The notes under the pieces are model-generated. The model searched no databases, had not been told where the DNA came from, and worked only from the letters and a program-made list of their open reading frames with translations. A DNA stretch of 64,000 nucleotides from Intestinimonas massiliensis (ex Afouda et al. 2020) (GTDB lineage Bacteria > Bacillota > Clostridia > Oscillospirales > Oscillospiraceae): contig NZ_LR131148.1 of the NCBI RefSeq assembly GCF_900626285.1, positions 213,599-277,598 on the forward strand. Direction: 5' to 3'. A program made the translations under genes and the position numbers. Below, one piece after another: positions 57,407 through 64,000 of the stretch (position 1 is the stretch's first letter; each line of letters opens with the position of its first letter).

Positions 57407-58188
57407 TTGTCCGCCTCCTCTCCGTCATCGTCCTCCTCGTCCCAGGGCGGGCCGTCATCGTCCTCGTCCCCGTAGCCGTCCGGCTCGTCATAGTCCGTGA
57501 GCTCGTCGCCGTAGTCCTCCTGGGGCGCGGCGGCTTTCTGCTGTTTGGGGCGCAGCACCTTGAAATAGAACGCCGCTCCGCCGCCCACCAGGGCCACGGC
57601 CAGCACCGCCAGGAGCATCCCTGTGTTGCTACCCGTTTCCGGCTCGGCCTCCTCCGGGGCGGGCTCCTGGGTTTCCGTGGGCTCCGGCTCCGGCTCAACG
57701 CCCACGCACTTACTCATATTGACAGAGCAGACGGCGCAATCCGTATTGACGGCCCCCGCCTCGCATTTTTCAGAGCAGGAGCACACCGCCTGTTCCACGC
57801 CAGCGGCCTCCGCCGCAGCCAGCAGATCAGCCTCATCCACAACGCTGAAAAAGTAGGTTTCGTACTGTTCGCCCTCTTCGTCCACGGGCTTGTCATAGTC
57901 AATGACGATATAGAACATATTGCCGCCGCTGGTCTGGACGGTAATAAACTGCTTGTTGGTGTGCTCGTCATAGAGCAGATCGCGGGTCACAAGGTTGCCC
58001 TCTTCGGAAAAGCCCTCGCCGGGCTCAATGGTGGGCTCCGGGGCGGGAGTTTCCTCCGTCATGGTGGGATCGCCGTAGTCCGCGCCCTCGCCGCCGTCCG
58101 CGTAGGCATACGCCGGGACGCTAAAGCCGCATAAAAGAACGACGGCGCAGAGCGCCGCCGCCATCACCCGAAAGCGTTTCATCTTCAA
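57403..58188 (-). CDS. CD1107/DUF4366 mobile-element surface protein
   Basis: A 261-residue exported protein: signal peptide (FRVMAAALCAVVLLCGFSVPAYA), the DUF4366 domain (about 60-150, LVTRDLLYDEHTNKQFITVQT and GNMFYIVIDYDKP), a Cys-rich spacer, one membrane helix (GMLLAVLAVALVGGGAAFYF) and an acidic tail. Typical of ICEs such as those of C. difficile and probably part of the mating surface. The start is either TTG at 58188, overlapping the upstream stop as TTGA, or ATG at 58182 ten bases from GGAGG. Confidence 0.9.
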   Translation of the reverse strand: MKMKRFRVMAAALCAVVLLCGFSVPAYAYADGGEGADYGDPTMTEETPAPEPTIEPGEGFSEEGNLVTRDLLYDEHTNKQFITVQTSGGNMFYIVIDYDKPVDEEGEQYETYFFSVVDEADLLAAAEAAGVEQAVCSCSEKCEAGAVNTDCAVCSVNMSKCVGVEPEPEPTETQEPAPEEAEPETGSNTGMLLAVLAVALVGGGAAFYFKVLRPKQQKAAAPQEDYGDELTDYDEPDGYGDEDDDGPPWDEEDDDGEEADK

Positions 58189-58439
58189 TTTTCCTCCTTT
58201 CCGCCGTCCTCGGACTTCTGGACACTTTGTCCAGAGGTGCCGCTGTCCCGGAGCCGCTGGAGCACCAGGGGCAGCTCCTCCAGGGAAACGCTCATGCCCC
58301 GCACGATGTCCACGATCTCCTCGTTTTCCGCCTCCCGGTGCTTTTGCTCCAGCTCTTTCAGCCGGGCCTGCTGTTCACTGATTTTGGCCTTGACCTTATC
58401 AATCTCGGCCTGGATTTTTTGGCTTTTGCTTGCCGCCAT
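58185..58439 (-). CDS. DUF4315 family ICE protein
   Basis: An 84-residue coiled-coil protein (KSQKIQAEIDKVKAKISEQQARLKELEQKHREAENEEIVDIVRGM, LPLVL) matching DUF4315, always found beside DUF4366 genes in ICEs. GGAGG is six bases from the ATG. Its last 20 codons contain ICE palindrome copy 6 in frame (encoding SGQSVQK), after the end of the conserved domain. Confidence 0.88.
   Translation of the reverse strand: MAASKSQKIQAEIDKVKAKISEQQARLKELEQKHREAENEEIVDIVRGMSVSLEELPLVLQRLRDSGTSGQSVQKSEDGGKEEN
58217..58235 (-). repeat. ICE palindrome copy 6 (inside DUF4315 3' coding end)
   Basis: Opposite orientation (CTT centre on plus). Lies within the last codons of the DUF4315 gene, 32 bases before its stop codon. 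Confidence 0.95.
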
Positions 58440-58453
58440 AGAGTACCTCCTTG

Positions 58454-59085
58454 TCAGGGTAAACGCCCGTAGGCGTAGAAATGAGATTGCCAGTAGCTTG
58501 TATTCAGGTTTGCATATTGGATGGGATCGCCACAATGGATCATCATCCCGTCCCCCACATAGATGCCACAATGGGACACGCCCGCCGTGTCATAGGTGCC
58601 GACAAAGAACACCAGATCGCCGGGGCGGGGTGCGCTGGTGGGGGTGCAGATGTTATAGAGCCCCTGGGCTCCCAGGCGACCCACATTCCAGCCAGAGTGA
58701 TTGATCACCCAGGACACAAAGCCGGAGCAATCAAAGGACGTGGCCGGAGAGCTGCCGCCCCACACATAGGGATAGCCCAGGTATTTCTCCGCCTCTTCCA
58801 AAATGGCCGCAAAAGTTTCATCGTCCAGATATTCCTCCGGCACGTCATAGTCAGCGGGCGGGTTTGTGATGTATTTCCCCACATAGGCTGACTCCGGGAA
58901 CAGATCGGGCCTGTTCCCCAGGGTGGACATATAGAGGGAATAGCGGGCCATTTGTTCCTCTCCCATCATTTCCAGGGGCAGATGGGAAAGGTTTTTGTTT
59001 TCCAGCGTGACATAACAGATGTACCAGGAGTAGGGATCGCCGTCGCTGTCGTACCGGGTTTCCCGCACCACGCGCTCCGTCAGGA
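58454..59085 (-). pseudogene. C-terminal half of a CD1108-type C40 peptidase
   Basis: About 206 residues remain. The NlpC/P60 domain is complete: SFDCSGFVSWVINHSG (catalytic Cys), GVSHCGIYVGDGMMIHCGDP (His) and the preceding YLGYPYVWGGSSP. The part upstream (TERVVRETRYDSDGDPYSWYICYVTLENKNLSHLP) joins near 59085 to a serine recombinase fragment; the N-terminal membrane and lysozyme-like portion seen in full-length relatives is missing. An in-frame GTG exists, but no ribosome site, so it is probably not expressed. Confidence 0.82.
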
Positions 59086-59463
59086 TATATCAAAGCCGTT
59101 GGCGGTATCAAGGTTGTCATTTGCCGCAATAAAGCGTACATGGTACTCGTCAAAGGTGCGCTTCAAAAGCCCCACTTCGACAACATCACGGCCAATCCTG
59201 CTTTGGTCTTTGATAATGACCGTAGCCACATTTCCCGCCCGGATTTCTTCCAGCATAGCGTCCAGCCCCGGACGCTTGAAAGTCGTTCCCCGCACTCCGT
59301 CATCGGTGAAGTGCCGGATATTCGTAAAGCCGTTCTTTTGGGCGTAGTCCTCCAAAATGCGCTTTTGGTTTTCTATCGACACGCTTTCCCCGGCTCGTTC
59401 ATCGTCATGGGAAAGACGCTCGTACAGGGCTGTGATTTTTCCCTTGTCCGGCTGTTTCTTCAT
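59080..59463 (-). pseudogene. Truncated serine recombinase (TnpX/TndX-like N-terminus)
   Basis: 127 residues: ALYERLSHDDE (catalytic Ser), SVSIENQKRILEDYA, FTDDGVRGTTFKRPGL and VIIKDQSRIGRD are all typical of TnpX/TndX resolvase domains. The protein stops at DTANGFDIS, where relatives continue for about 400 residues with recombinase and zinc domains. A strong GAAAGGAGG precedes the ATG at 59463. It is inserted between the truncated virD4 and C40 genes and marks a deletion or insertion junction. Confidence 0.88.
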
Positions 59464-59506
59464 GGGGTGTAACCTCCTTTCTTGAGGGTGCGCGCTCCCT
59501 TTATCC

Positions 59507-60046
59507 TTATTGTAAATTACCATTCGGATCGACGCACACATAAGAGCTGTGCGCCTGGAGCAGCTGGGGCGTGAGCCAGAAACGGGTTTTGCCGGAGCCG
59601 GACGAGCCGATGATACAGGCGTTGAGGTTGCGGGCGTTGGCGGGATTTTTTGGCCGGGTGTTCATAGTGAGAAACTCCGTCTTTGTTAAAATGACGTTGT
59701 TCTCAAACTTTGGATCGACAAAGGGCTTAATGTCTTTTTCGGTGCCCCAGCGGGCCGACCCGTATTCCTCATCCCGTCGAAATTTCTTTGCGTTCTTGCT
59801 TTTGAAGTAGATCAGCAGGCGAAAGCCCACCGCGCCCACAATGCCTATGAGCCAGTCAAAGGGGGCCAGCCCCGGCGCAAAGTCAGCAAATGCCGGGCCG
59901 ATGCTCTGCCCCAGGCCCATGAGCTTGTGAGCAAAGTCTGCTCCGGGAGCCAGGCGGTAGGCCGTCCCCAGCTTTAGGCAGGCCCACAGAATAAACAGGT
60001 ACGGGATATTAGGTATCACATACTTTTTGACGCTATCTGTCCTCAT
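59507..60046 (-). pseudogene. Truncated VirD4/TraG coupling protein
   Basis: 179 residues of a protein usually about 600 long. N-terminal membrane helices (IPNIPYLFILWACLKLGTAY; FDWLIGIVGAVGFRLLIYF) and the start of the ATPase with RRDEEYGSARWGTEKDI and Walker A IIGSSGSGKTR remain. It ends at YVCVDPNG-NLQ, just after the strand that carries DPKG in relatives. Walker B and the rest are gone, so it cannot couple DNA to the secretion channel. A recombinase fragment follows immediately. Confidence 0.9.
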
Positions 60047-60509
60047 GCACCGCCTCCCTTGCACGTTCTCTCTTGTGGGACGGCTGGCAGGCCAGTTCAG
60101 CGGCAGCCCGTTTGAGCTGTTCCCGGATGGGAACACGCTGGGACTTGGAACGCTTCAACACGCGCCGGGAATATTCCGAAAAGCAAGCGGTGATGGCGTC
60201 GGCCTGCCCGCTCTTGAAAAATAAAAGGTATTTGTCCGGCCCGGTCTTATAAAAGGCATAGTCCACATTCCAGCGCCGGGCCACCCGGTCAAAGTCCTTT
60301 GGGGACTCCACCTCGATGCTGTTCGTGGCGGCCCCGTGGCCCATGAGCTGACGCACCGTCTGTTTTCCGTGGGGTGTCTGGCGGGCCCGGTACGTTTTCT
60401 TGATCTTCCGGCCCACCGCCAGACACGCCTGGGCCAGCACCCGGCCCGTGAGCTTTGTTGCCTTGATCGAAACTGCTATGGTACGTCTGGAAACGTCCTC
60501 GTCAATCAG
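60033..60509 (-). CDS. PcfB family protein (DUF3801), apparent CTG start
   Basis: A 158-residue conjugation accessory protein: VSRRTIAVSIKATKLTGRVLAQA, and the central FDRVARRWNVDYAFYKTG typical of PcfB. PcfB-like proteins link the relaxosome to the coupling protein. The frame starts at CTG, seven bases after GGAGG, where relatives have ATG (M-I-N/D-E pattern). It overlaps the start of truncated virD4 by 14 bases. Confidence 0.88.
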   Translation of the reverse strand: MIDEDVSRRTIAVSIKATKLTGRVLAQACLAVGRKIKKTYRARQTPHGKQTVRQLMGHGAATNSIEVESPKDFDRVARRWNVDYAFYKTGPDKYLLFFKSGQADAITACFSEYSRRVLKRSKSQRVPIREQLKRAAAELACQPSHKRERAREAVHEDR

Positions 60510-60540
60510 CCGTATCCCTCCTTTCCATGAAAAAAGCACC

Positions 60541-60559
60541 TCTGGACAAAGTGTCCAGA
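60541..60559 (+). repeat. ICE palindrome copy 7
   Basis: TCTGGACAAAGTGTCCAGA, seven bases after the ardA stop codon. Confidence 0.95.
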
Positions 60560-60566
60560 AGTGCCG

Positions 60567-61280
60567 TTATCGTTCCTCGTGTTCCTTTGCGGCAATCTTC
60601 CGATAGCCCTCCAGGGAGGAACCGTCAATAATTTCTTTGTAGGCCGCCATCTGCTCCCGCACCGTGAGCTGCGGAAAGGCAAAGACTTTGTGCTCGGCGG
60701 GAATATCCTCGATCCCGTGGTAGTGCTCGATGAATTGACCGCCGTTGTTCAAAACATAGCCGCCAGGGGCAAAGTGGCCGTCCTCTTCAAGCCGAATATC
60801 CCGCCCGTATGCCTCATAGTCAAAATAATTCAGCAGGTGCTCCGGCACGTCAATGGCCTCCATGTCCTCCACATAGATGCGGCCCAGGGTTTCATCGTCC
60901 TCGACACCAGGATAAAACTCGTAGCAATCCAGGTTTTGCACCAGATTGATGAGATCGGCCACGCTGGAAGTATGTTCGCCGCTGTCAATGACGGCCTCAA
61001 ATTTCTCCAGCTCACCTTGATCCAGTTCGGAGAGCAGGCAGGCCAGATAATTGAGCTCGTCCAGGTTTTCATATTCCGTGAGATAGTCATAGAGCCCCAG
61101 CACATCACCATCAAAGCTGGTAATGAAAAATTCCTCATAACGTACCCCGTCCACACCGATCCGCTTCAAAAGGGCCTGTACTTCTTCGGTAGTTGTGGGG
61201 AATTTCAGCGTTTCGCCAACCAGCTCACCCTCGTTGTACTTTCCCAGGTTGGTGATGTAGGCTTCAAACAGGGACGCCAT
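60567..61280 (-). CDS. ardA: Antirestriction protein ArdA
   Basis: A 237-residue acidic DNA mimic that inhibits type I restriction enzymes during transfer. Matches ArdA of Tn916-type elements: LFEAYITNLGKYNEGELVGETLKFP start, EEFFITSFDGD, YEFYPGV, NNGGQFIEHYHGIEDIP. The ATG at 61280 overlaps the stop of the preceding gene (TGATG). Length is close to the longer ArdA forms. It is the second gene after parB-like in the ICE operon. Confidence 0.9.
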   Translation of the reverse strand: MASLFEAYITNLGKYNEGELVGETLKFPTTTEEVQALLKRIGVDGVRYEEFFITSFDGDVLGLYDYLTEYENLDELNYLACLLSELDQGELEKFEAVIDSGEHTSSVADLINLVQNLDCYEFYPGVEDDETLGRIYVEDMEAIDVPEHLLNYFDYEAYGRDIRLEEDGHFAPGGYVLNNGGQFIEHYHGIEDIPAEHKVFAFPQLTVREQMAAYKEIIDGSSLEGYRKIAAKEHEER

Positions 61281-61621
61281 CAGCACCGCCCCTGGCCCTT
61301 GACGGTCAGGATGCCCTCAAGGGTAGTCGCGGTGATCCCCAGGCGCTGGGCCACGGCAATATCATTTTTCATGGCCTCGGTCACGGAATGGCCGCACACC
61401 ACCAGCACACGGGAACGCCGGAGCAGATCGCGGCCCATGTCGATGCCGTTCTTGTGCTCCTCCGGCACCGCGTCATTGAGGAACAACGGCAGATAGAGCA
61501 TAGGGCAGATGGGGGAATAGCCCGCATCGTAGACCACGCGGCAGTAATGCGCCGCCTGCTCCATATCCACCGCAGGATCACCGCGCCACGCAGCGGTGAT
61601 ATAAGCAAGGGATCGTTTCAT
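61280..61621 (-). CDS. DUF4406/DUF7768-like protein
   Basis: A 113-residue protein of Rossmann-like deoxyribosyltransferase type (LAYITAAWRGDPAVDMEQAAHYCRVVYDAGYSPICPMLYL, DMGRDLLRRSRVLVVCG). Common in phages and ICEs, where the substrate is unknown. The ATG at 61621 is seven bases after GGAGG; a GTG two codons earlier is less likely. It is coupled to ardA. Confidence 0.8.
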   Translation of the reverse strand: MKRSLAYITAAWRGDPAVDMEQAAHYCRVVYDAGYSPICPMLYLPLFLNDAVPEEHKNGIDMGRDLLRRSRVLVVCGHSVTEAMKNDIAVAQRLGITATTLEGILTVKGQGRC

Positions 61622-61668
61622 TATCACACCTCCGATATTTATATAGGTAGTTCAACCCTATCCCCCCC

Positions 61669-61847
61669 GCCCTTTCCCATTCATGGGAAAGGGGGCGGCT
61701 CTGGAGGATATACCCCCGCCGCCTTGCCGGAAATAGCACAGCCGGGCCAGGCCGTCAAGGGCAAGCCGCCGCAAACGGCGGGCGTTCCGCCCCTTGACGG
61801 CCCGTTCCCGGCTGCGCTGCAAAATATCCGGCGACGGGGGATATATC
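61669..61847. repeat. Highly structured region between parB-like and DUF4406-like genes
   Basis: A perfect hairpin at 61669-61698 (CCCTTTCCCAT-TC-ATGGGAAAGGG) is followed by a 140-base nested fold. Its outer arms are GGATATACCCCCG (61706-61718) and CGGGGGATATATC (61835-61847), then GCACAGCCGGG/CCCGGCTGCGCT, GTCAAGGGC/GCCCCTTGAC and GCCGCCG/CGGCGGGC. No coding frame. Candidate structured RNA, oriT or replication origin. Confidence 0.7.
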
Positions 61848-61882
61848 ACCACAGAGCCCATCCCCGGCGCGGGGAGTTCACC

Positions 61883-61901
61883 TCTGGACAAAGTGTCCAG
61901 A
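61883..61901 (+). repeat. ICE palindrome copy 8
   Basis: TCTGGACAAAGTGTCCAGA, twelve bases after the parB-like stop codon. Confidence 0.95.
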
Positions 61902-61913
61902 AGCGGGGCCCGA

Positions 61914-63446
61914 TTACTTCTCCAAGTCCTTTTTCCTGTCCGGCTGTGCCAGTTCGGGCGGCTGTTTCTCTTTCCACTCGTCCAGCAGCGCCATGATCTG
62001 CTCTTTCATTTTGGCAGGAGTGACCTCCTTGCCGAAATACTTAGACAGCTCAGCAGTCGAAATAATCACACCGCGATCCTCCTTTTTTTCTTCACTCAAA
62101 ATGCCGTCAATCACATCGCCGTTGAGCTTGCCCTCCTTGTCCAGCTCGTGGAGCCGCTTCGCCTGGGCCACCGAGGGGGAGGACTGCTCCCCGTCAATGG
62201 AAACGGCAATCAGCCGCTGGTTTTCCGGCCTGATATACGAGATCTCCACCGCAGGCATAAAGCCCATCTGCTTTGTGTCCACCTTATCCAGAAGCTCCGG
62301 CACCAGGGAGTTGAGCCGGATATACCGCATGACCTTTTTATAGTTCATGTCGTGTTCCTTGCCCACAATCTCCACCGAGAGCTTACCCAGGGCCTCCGCC
62401 TCTTTCTCATTCTTCGGGCGGGCCCCCTGGCGTTTGATAGCCTCCACCTCCAAATCCAGCAGCTTTGCCAGTTCGCTGGGGAGAGGATCGCCCCGCTGCT
62501 TGTTGCTATTCCGCATTTCCCGGACAGCTTCAAGATCGGTCATCTCACGGACGATACAGGGCATTTCCTCCAGCCCGGCCCGTGTACCGCCATGATGGCG
62601 GCGGTGGCCCGCGATAATCTCATAGCCCTTGCCGTCTTTTTCCGGGCGGACGGTGGCGGGGGTCATAATGCCGTGTTCCTTGATCGTCCCCACCAGATCG
62701 TCCATCGCCTTATCGTCCTGCACCTTGTAGGGGTGCTCCCGAAACGTGTGGAACGGATGAAGCTCCGCCATTTTCAGATAGACGATTTTTACCTCTTCCA
62801 CCGGGCGGGGCGGCACGTCAGGCGTGGGCGGCAGATTGATCTCCGGCGGCGGGACTGCCGCCTCCTTGACGGGAGCGGCCTTGCCCGGCTTTACCGCCTT
62901 AGCGGATTTAGTCACAGGCGCACCGCCGGAGCCCGTTTCCTTGCTCTTGTCAGCTTTCTTACCTCTGGACACTTTGTCCAGAACAGAGGGCGGGGCCTCC
63001 TCACGGGCCGCCTTGTCAACCTTAGAGGGGTGGCCTGTGCGGAGCTCCGCCGCTTTCTCCTTTTTCCCCGCAGACACCGCAGCCTGCTCTTTCGGGGGAC
63101 GGCCCCGGCGCTTTTTCGGCTGATCCGCCTCCGGCGCTTTCTTTTCCGGGGCGGTAGTAGAAGCCTCCTTGCCGCCCTTATCAGCGGCCTGGATGTCCGA
63201 GAGGTTGATCACCTTGCCGGACGGGGCGGGTGTATCTTCGCCCATGCCGGGAAGAACAGTCCGCTGTGTGTGCTTGTCGGCAGACGGTGGATCGGGCTCC
63301 ACATGATCGGGAGCCGCTTTATCTTCACCAGAAACAGCAGGAGCATTATTTTCCTCCAGCGGTGGCAGATTACCCTGGCCGGGCGGGGATAGAGTTTCCG
63401 GGGTCTTATTCTCCTCCGGGCCCATGTTCACTTTTTCATCGGCCAT
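61914..63446 (-). CDS. ParB/Spo0J-like protein with long N-terminal linker
   Basis: A 510-residue protein. Residues 1-225 are low-complexity, rich in Lys, Pro, Ala and Glu. The ParB N-domain (about 230-330) has LHPFHTFREHPYK, GIMTPATVRP and the CTP-site motif GHRRHHG, which departs from the usual GERRxRA. A helix-turn-helix region (about 380-410, VGKEHDMNYKKVMRYIRLNSL) and C-terminal tail follow. It is first in the ICE operon (GGAGG seven bases before ATG). No ParA gene is visible in the window. Palindrome copy 9 is inside its linker-coding region. Confidence 0.88.
   Translation of the reverse strand: MADEKVNMGPEENKTPETLSPPGQGNLPPLEENNAPAVSGEDKAAPDHVEPDPPSADKHTQRTVLPGMGEDTPAPSGKVINLSDIQAADKGGKEASTTAPEKKAPEADQPKKRRGRPPKEQAAVSAGKKEKAAELRTGHPSKVDKAAREEAPPSVLDKVSRGKKADKSKETGSGGAPVTKSAKAVKPGKAAPVKEAAVPPPEINLPPTPDVPPRPVEEVKIVYLKMAELHPFHTFREHPYKVQDDKAMDDLVGTIKEHGIMTPATVRPEKDGKGYEIIAGHRRHHGGTRAGLEEMPCIVREMTDLEAVREMRNSNKQRGDPLPSELAKLLDLEVEAIKRQGARPKNEKEAEALGKLSVEIVGKEHDMNYKKVMRYIRLNSLVPELLDKVDTKQMGFMPAVEISYIRPENQRLIAVSIDGEQSSPSVAQAKRLHELDKEGKLNGDVIDGILSEEKKEDRGVIISTAELSKYFGKEVTPAKMKEQIMALLDEWKEKQPPELAQPDRKKDLEK
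62964..62982 (-). repeat. ICE palindrome copy 9 (inside the parB-like linker)
   Basis: Opposite orientation (CTT centre on plus). It encodes LDKVS within the disordered N-terminal linker. Confidence 0.95.
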
Positions 63447-63763
63447 TTGCTAACCTCCTTTTTGATGGAATGAAAAAAGGCCAGACCTCCCGGCCCGGCC
63501 AGCAAAAATAATTCCTCCTTTCATTTTCAATTTGAAATTAGCACCACTCCTTTCCAAAAAGCAGCATTTTGTGTAGGCTTGATTGCTTTTTTGTTGTTTA
63601 TGCCTTTGTAAAAGAACCTGACCTCCTTTGTGATGCATAAAAAGCTAGTCCAATGGCTGACCTGCGAACAAATACATCCTCTCGACCAACTTGTTGTTGA
63701 ATATTGGAGAAATATGGTGTAAACTGACTATGTATCAATTTGAATTAATAATGCGGTGACCAT
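63447..63763. other. 317-bp gene-free leader region of the ICE operon
   Basis: AT-rich, divergent between the parB-like gene and a partial plus-strand gene. On the minus strand there are two extra ribosome-site-like AAAGGAGG strings (near 63528 and 63627) not followed by clear genes, and an attenuator-like hairpin at 63472-63500. A weak plus-strand promoter (TTGAAT, 17 bp, TAAACT; 63699-63727) is possible. Confidence 0.55.
63472..63500 (-). terminator. Possible attenuator in the parB-like leader
   Basis: GGCCGG...CTGGCC stem (minus strand) followed by TTTTTTC, only 26 bases before the parB-like start codon. It would reduce read-through into the operon unless ribosomes or a factor prevent folding. 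Confidence 0.55.
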
Positions 63764-64000
63764 ATGAAGGATATACTAAATAAAGTATACAAAAGGTTCC
63801 CTTTCATGGATTCCGTAGTCTCTTTACTTTTTGGTGCAATAATAAGTTATTTATTTCAATGCCTTGTTGATACCTGGAGAAGTGGCGGAACTGCAAGTCA
63901 AAAAGCAGTGATATGCCTTGTTTTTCTTGTGACACTAGGTATAATGTCAGGGTATTATAGGCTATTTTATTCATCTGCCAAGAGGAGATCTATTCTTGAA
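63764..64000 (+). CDS. Membrane protein, partial (runs off the window)
   Basis: 79 codons open to the window end without a stop. The start is the ATG at 63764 with GGTGAC just upstream. Two predicted helices (VVSLLFGAIISYLFQCLV; AVICLVFLVTLGIMSGYY) and then basic residues (SSAKRRS), suggesting an N-terminally membrane-anchored protein whose main domain lies beyond the window. It is AT-rich compared with the ICE backbone, so probably cargo. Family unknown. Confidence 0.6.
   Translation, partial: MKDILNKVYKRFPFMDSVVSLLFGAIISYLFQCLVDTWRSGGTASQKAVICLVFLVTLGIMSGYYRLFYSSAKRRSILE

Noticed and set aside
59080..59463. Active second integrase
   Set aside because: The protein stops after the resolvase domain and lacks the recombinase and zinc domains needed for DNA binding.
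48511..62982. CRISPR array made of the dispersed palindromes
   Set aside because: Spacing ranges from about 0.4 to 4 kb, the repeats lie at gene ends, and no cas genes are present.
63450..63638. 62-codon minus-strand frame overlapping the parB-like leader
   Set aside because: It contains ribosome-site sequences translated as KGG and the attenuator hairpin; better explained as leader RNA.

Overview
The window reads as chromosome of a high-GC (about 60-65%) anaerobic Firmicute. The best fit is an Oscillospiraceae gut commensal of the Flavonifractor/Intestinimonas/Lawsonibacter type. The grounds are strong AGGAGG ribosome sites, clostridial-only families (CD1247-N domain protein, TIGR03960/TIGR03936 radical-SAM pair, FeoB-associated Cys-rich protein, DUF2975/YozG pair), the folate one-carbon set fhs-fchA-folD, a MetH split from its activation domain, and a gut-type conjugative element. 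The genus is an inference.

Region by region. 1-1.7 kb: Crp/Fnr regulator followed by a glycerol kinase cut by the window edge. 1.7-6.5 kb (minus strand): an AtuA/DUF1446 large and small subunit plus a CitMHS transporter, behind a sigma-54 promoter with three upstream palindromes and the gene for a sigma-54 activator. 6.8-11 kb: a stand-alone radical-SAM protein, a GT39-like membrane glycosyltransferase and a CofE-like gamma-glutamyl ligase. 11-16.4 kb (minus): MATE pump, metF, MetH-activation protein and metH, apparently one transcription unit. 16.4-20.6 kb: two sensor/regulator pairs, PadR-DUF2812 and BlaI-M56 peptidase. 20.6-23.9 kb: fhs-fchA-folD. 24-46 kb: housekeeping and transport genes, including an S24-like regulator, an anion permease, the radical-SAM pair, a YqeG phosphatase, an endonuclease-IV-like protein, a peptidase, elongation factor P, a FeoA-FeoB fusion, a sirtuin, a GMP synthase lacking its glutaminase active site, and an Fbp-type ABC importer next to a YesM/YesN-type two-component system.

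46.2 kb to the window end: a tRNA-Ala locus with a partial tRNA copy and flanking inverted repeats, followed at once by a large serine recombinase and a mosaic, decayed integrative conjugative element (ICE). The element keeps ParB-like protein, ArdA, PcfB, MobC, relaxase and CD1845/CD1107/DUF4315/VLP/KTR accessory proteins. Its type IV secretion core is gone: virD4 stops after its Walker A motif, and a truncated second recombinase is joined to the C-terminal half of a C40 peptidase. It also carries an IS3-family element and an AT-rich TetR-CPBP cargo.

The most unusual signal is a 19-bp palindrome (TCTGGACA-AAG-TGTCCAGA) present nine times, noticed only inside the ICE (48.5-63 kb). It mostly sits just after stop codons, and twice lies inside coding sequence. 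A second oddity is that several ICE genes have a perfect GGAGG seven bases before a non-AUG codon (ATC, CTG, CTG, TTG). No CRISPR array, rRNA or recognised riboswitch was seen.
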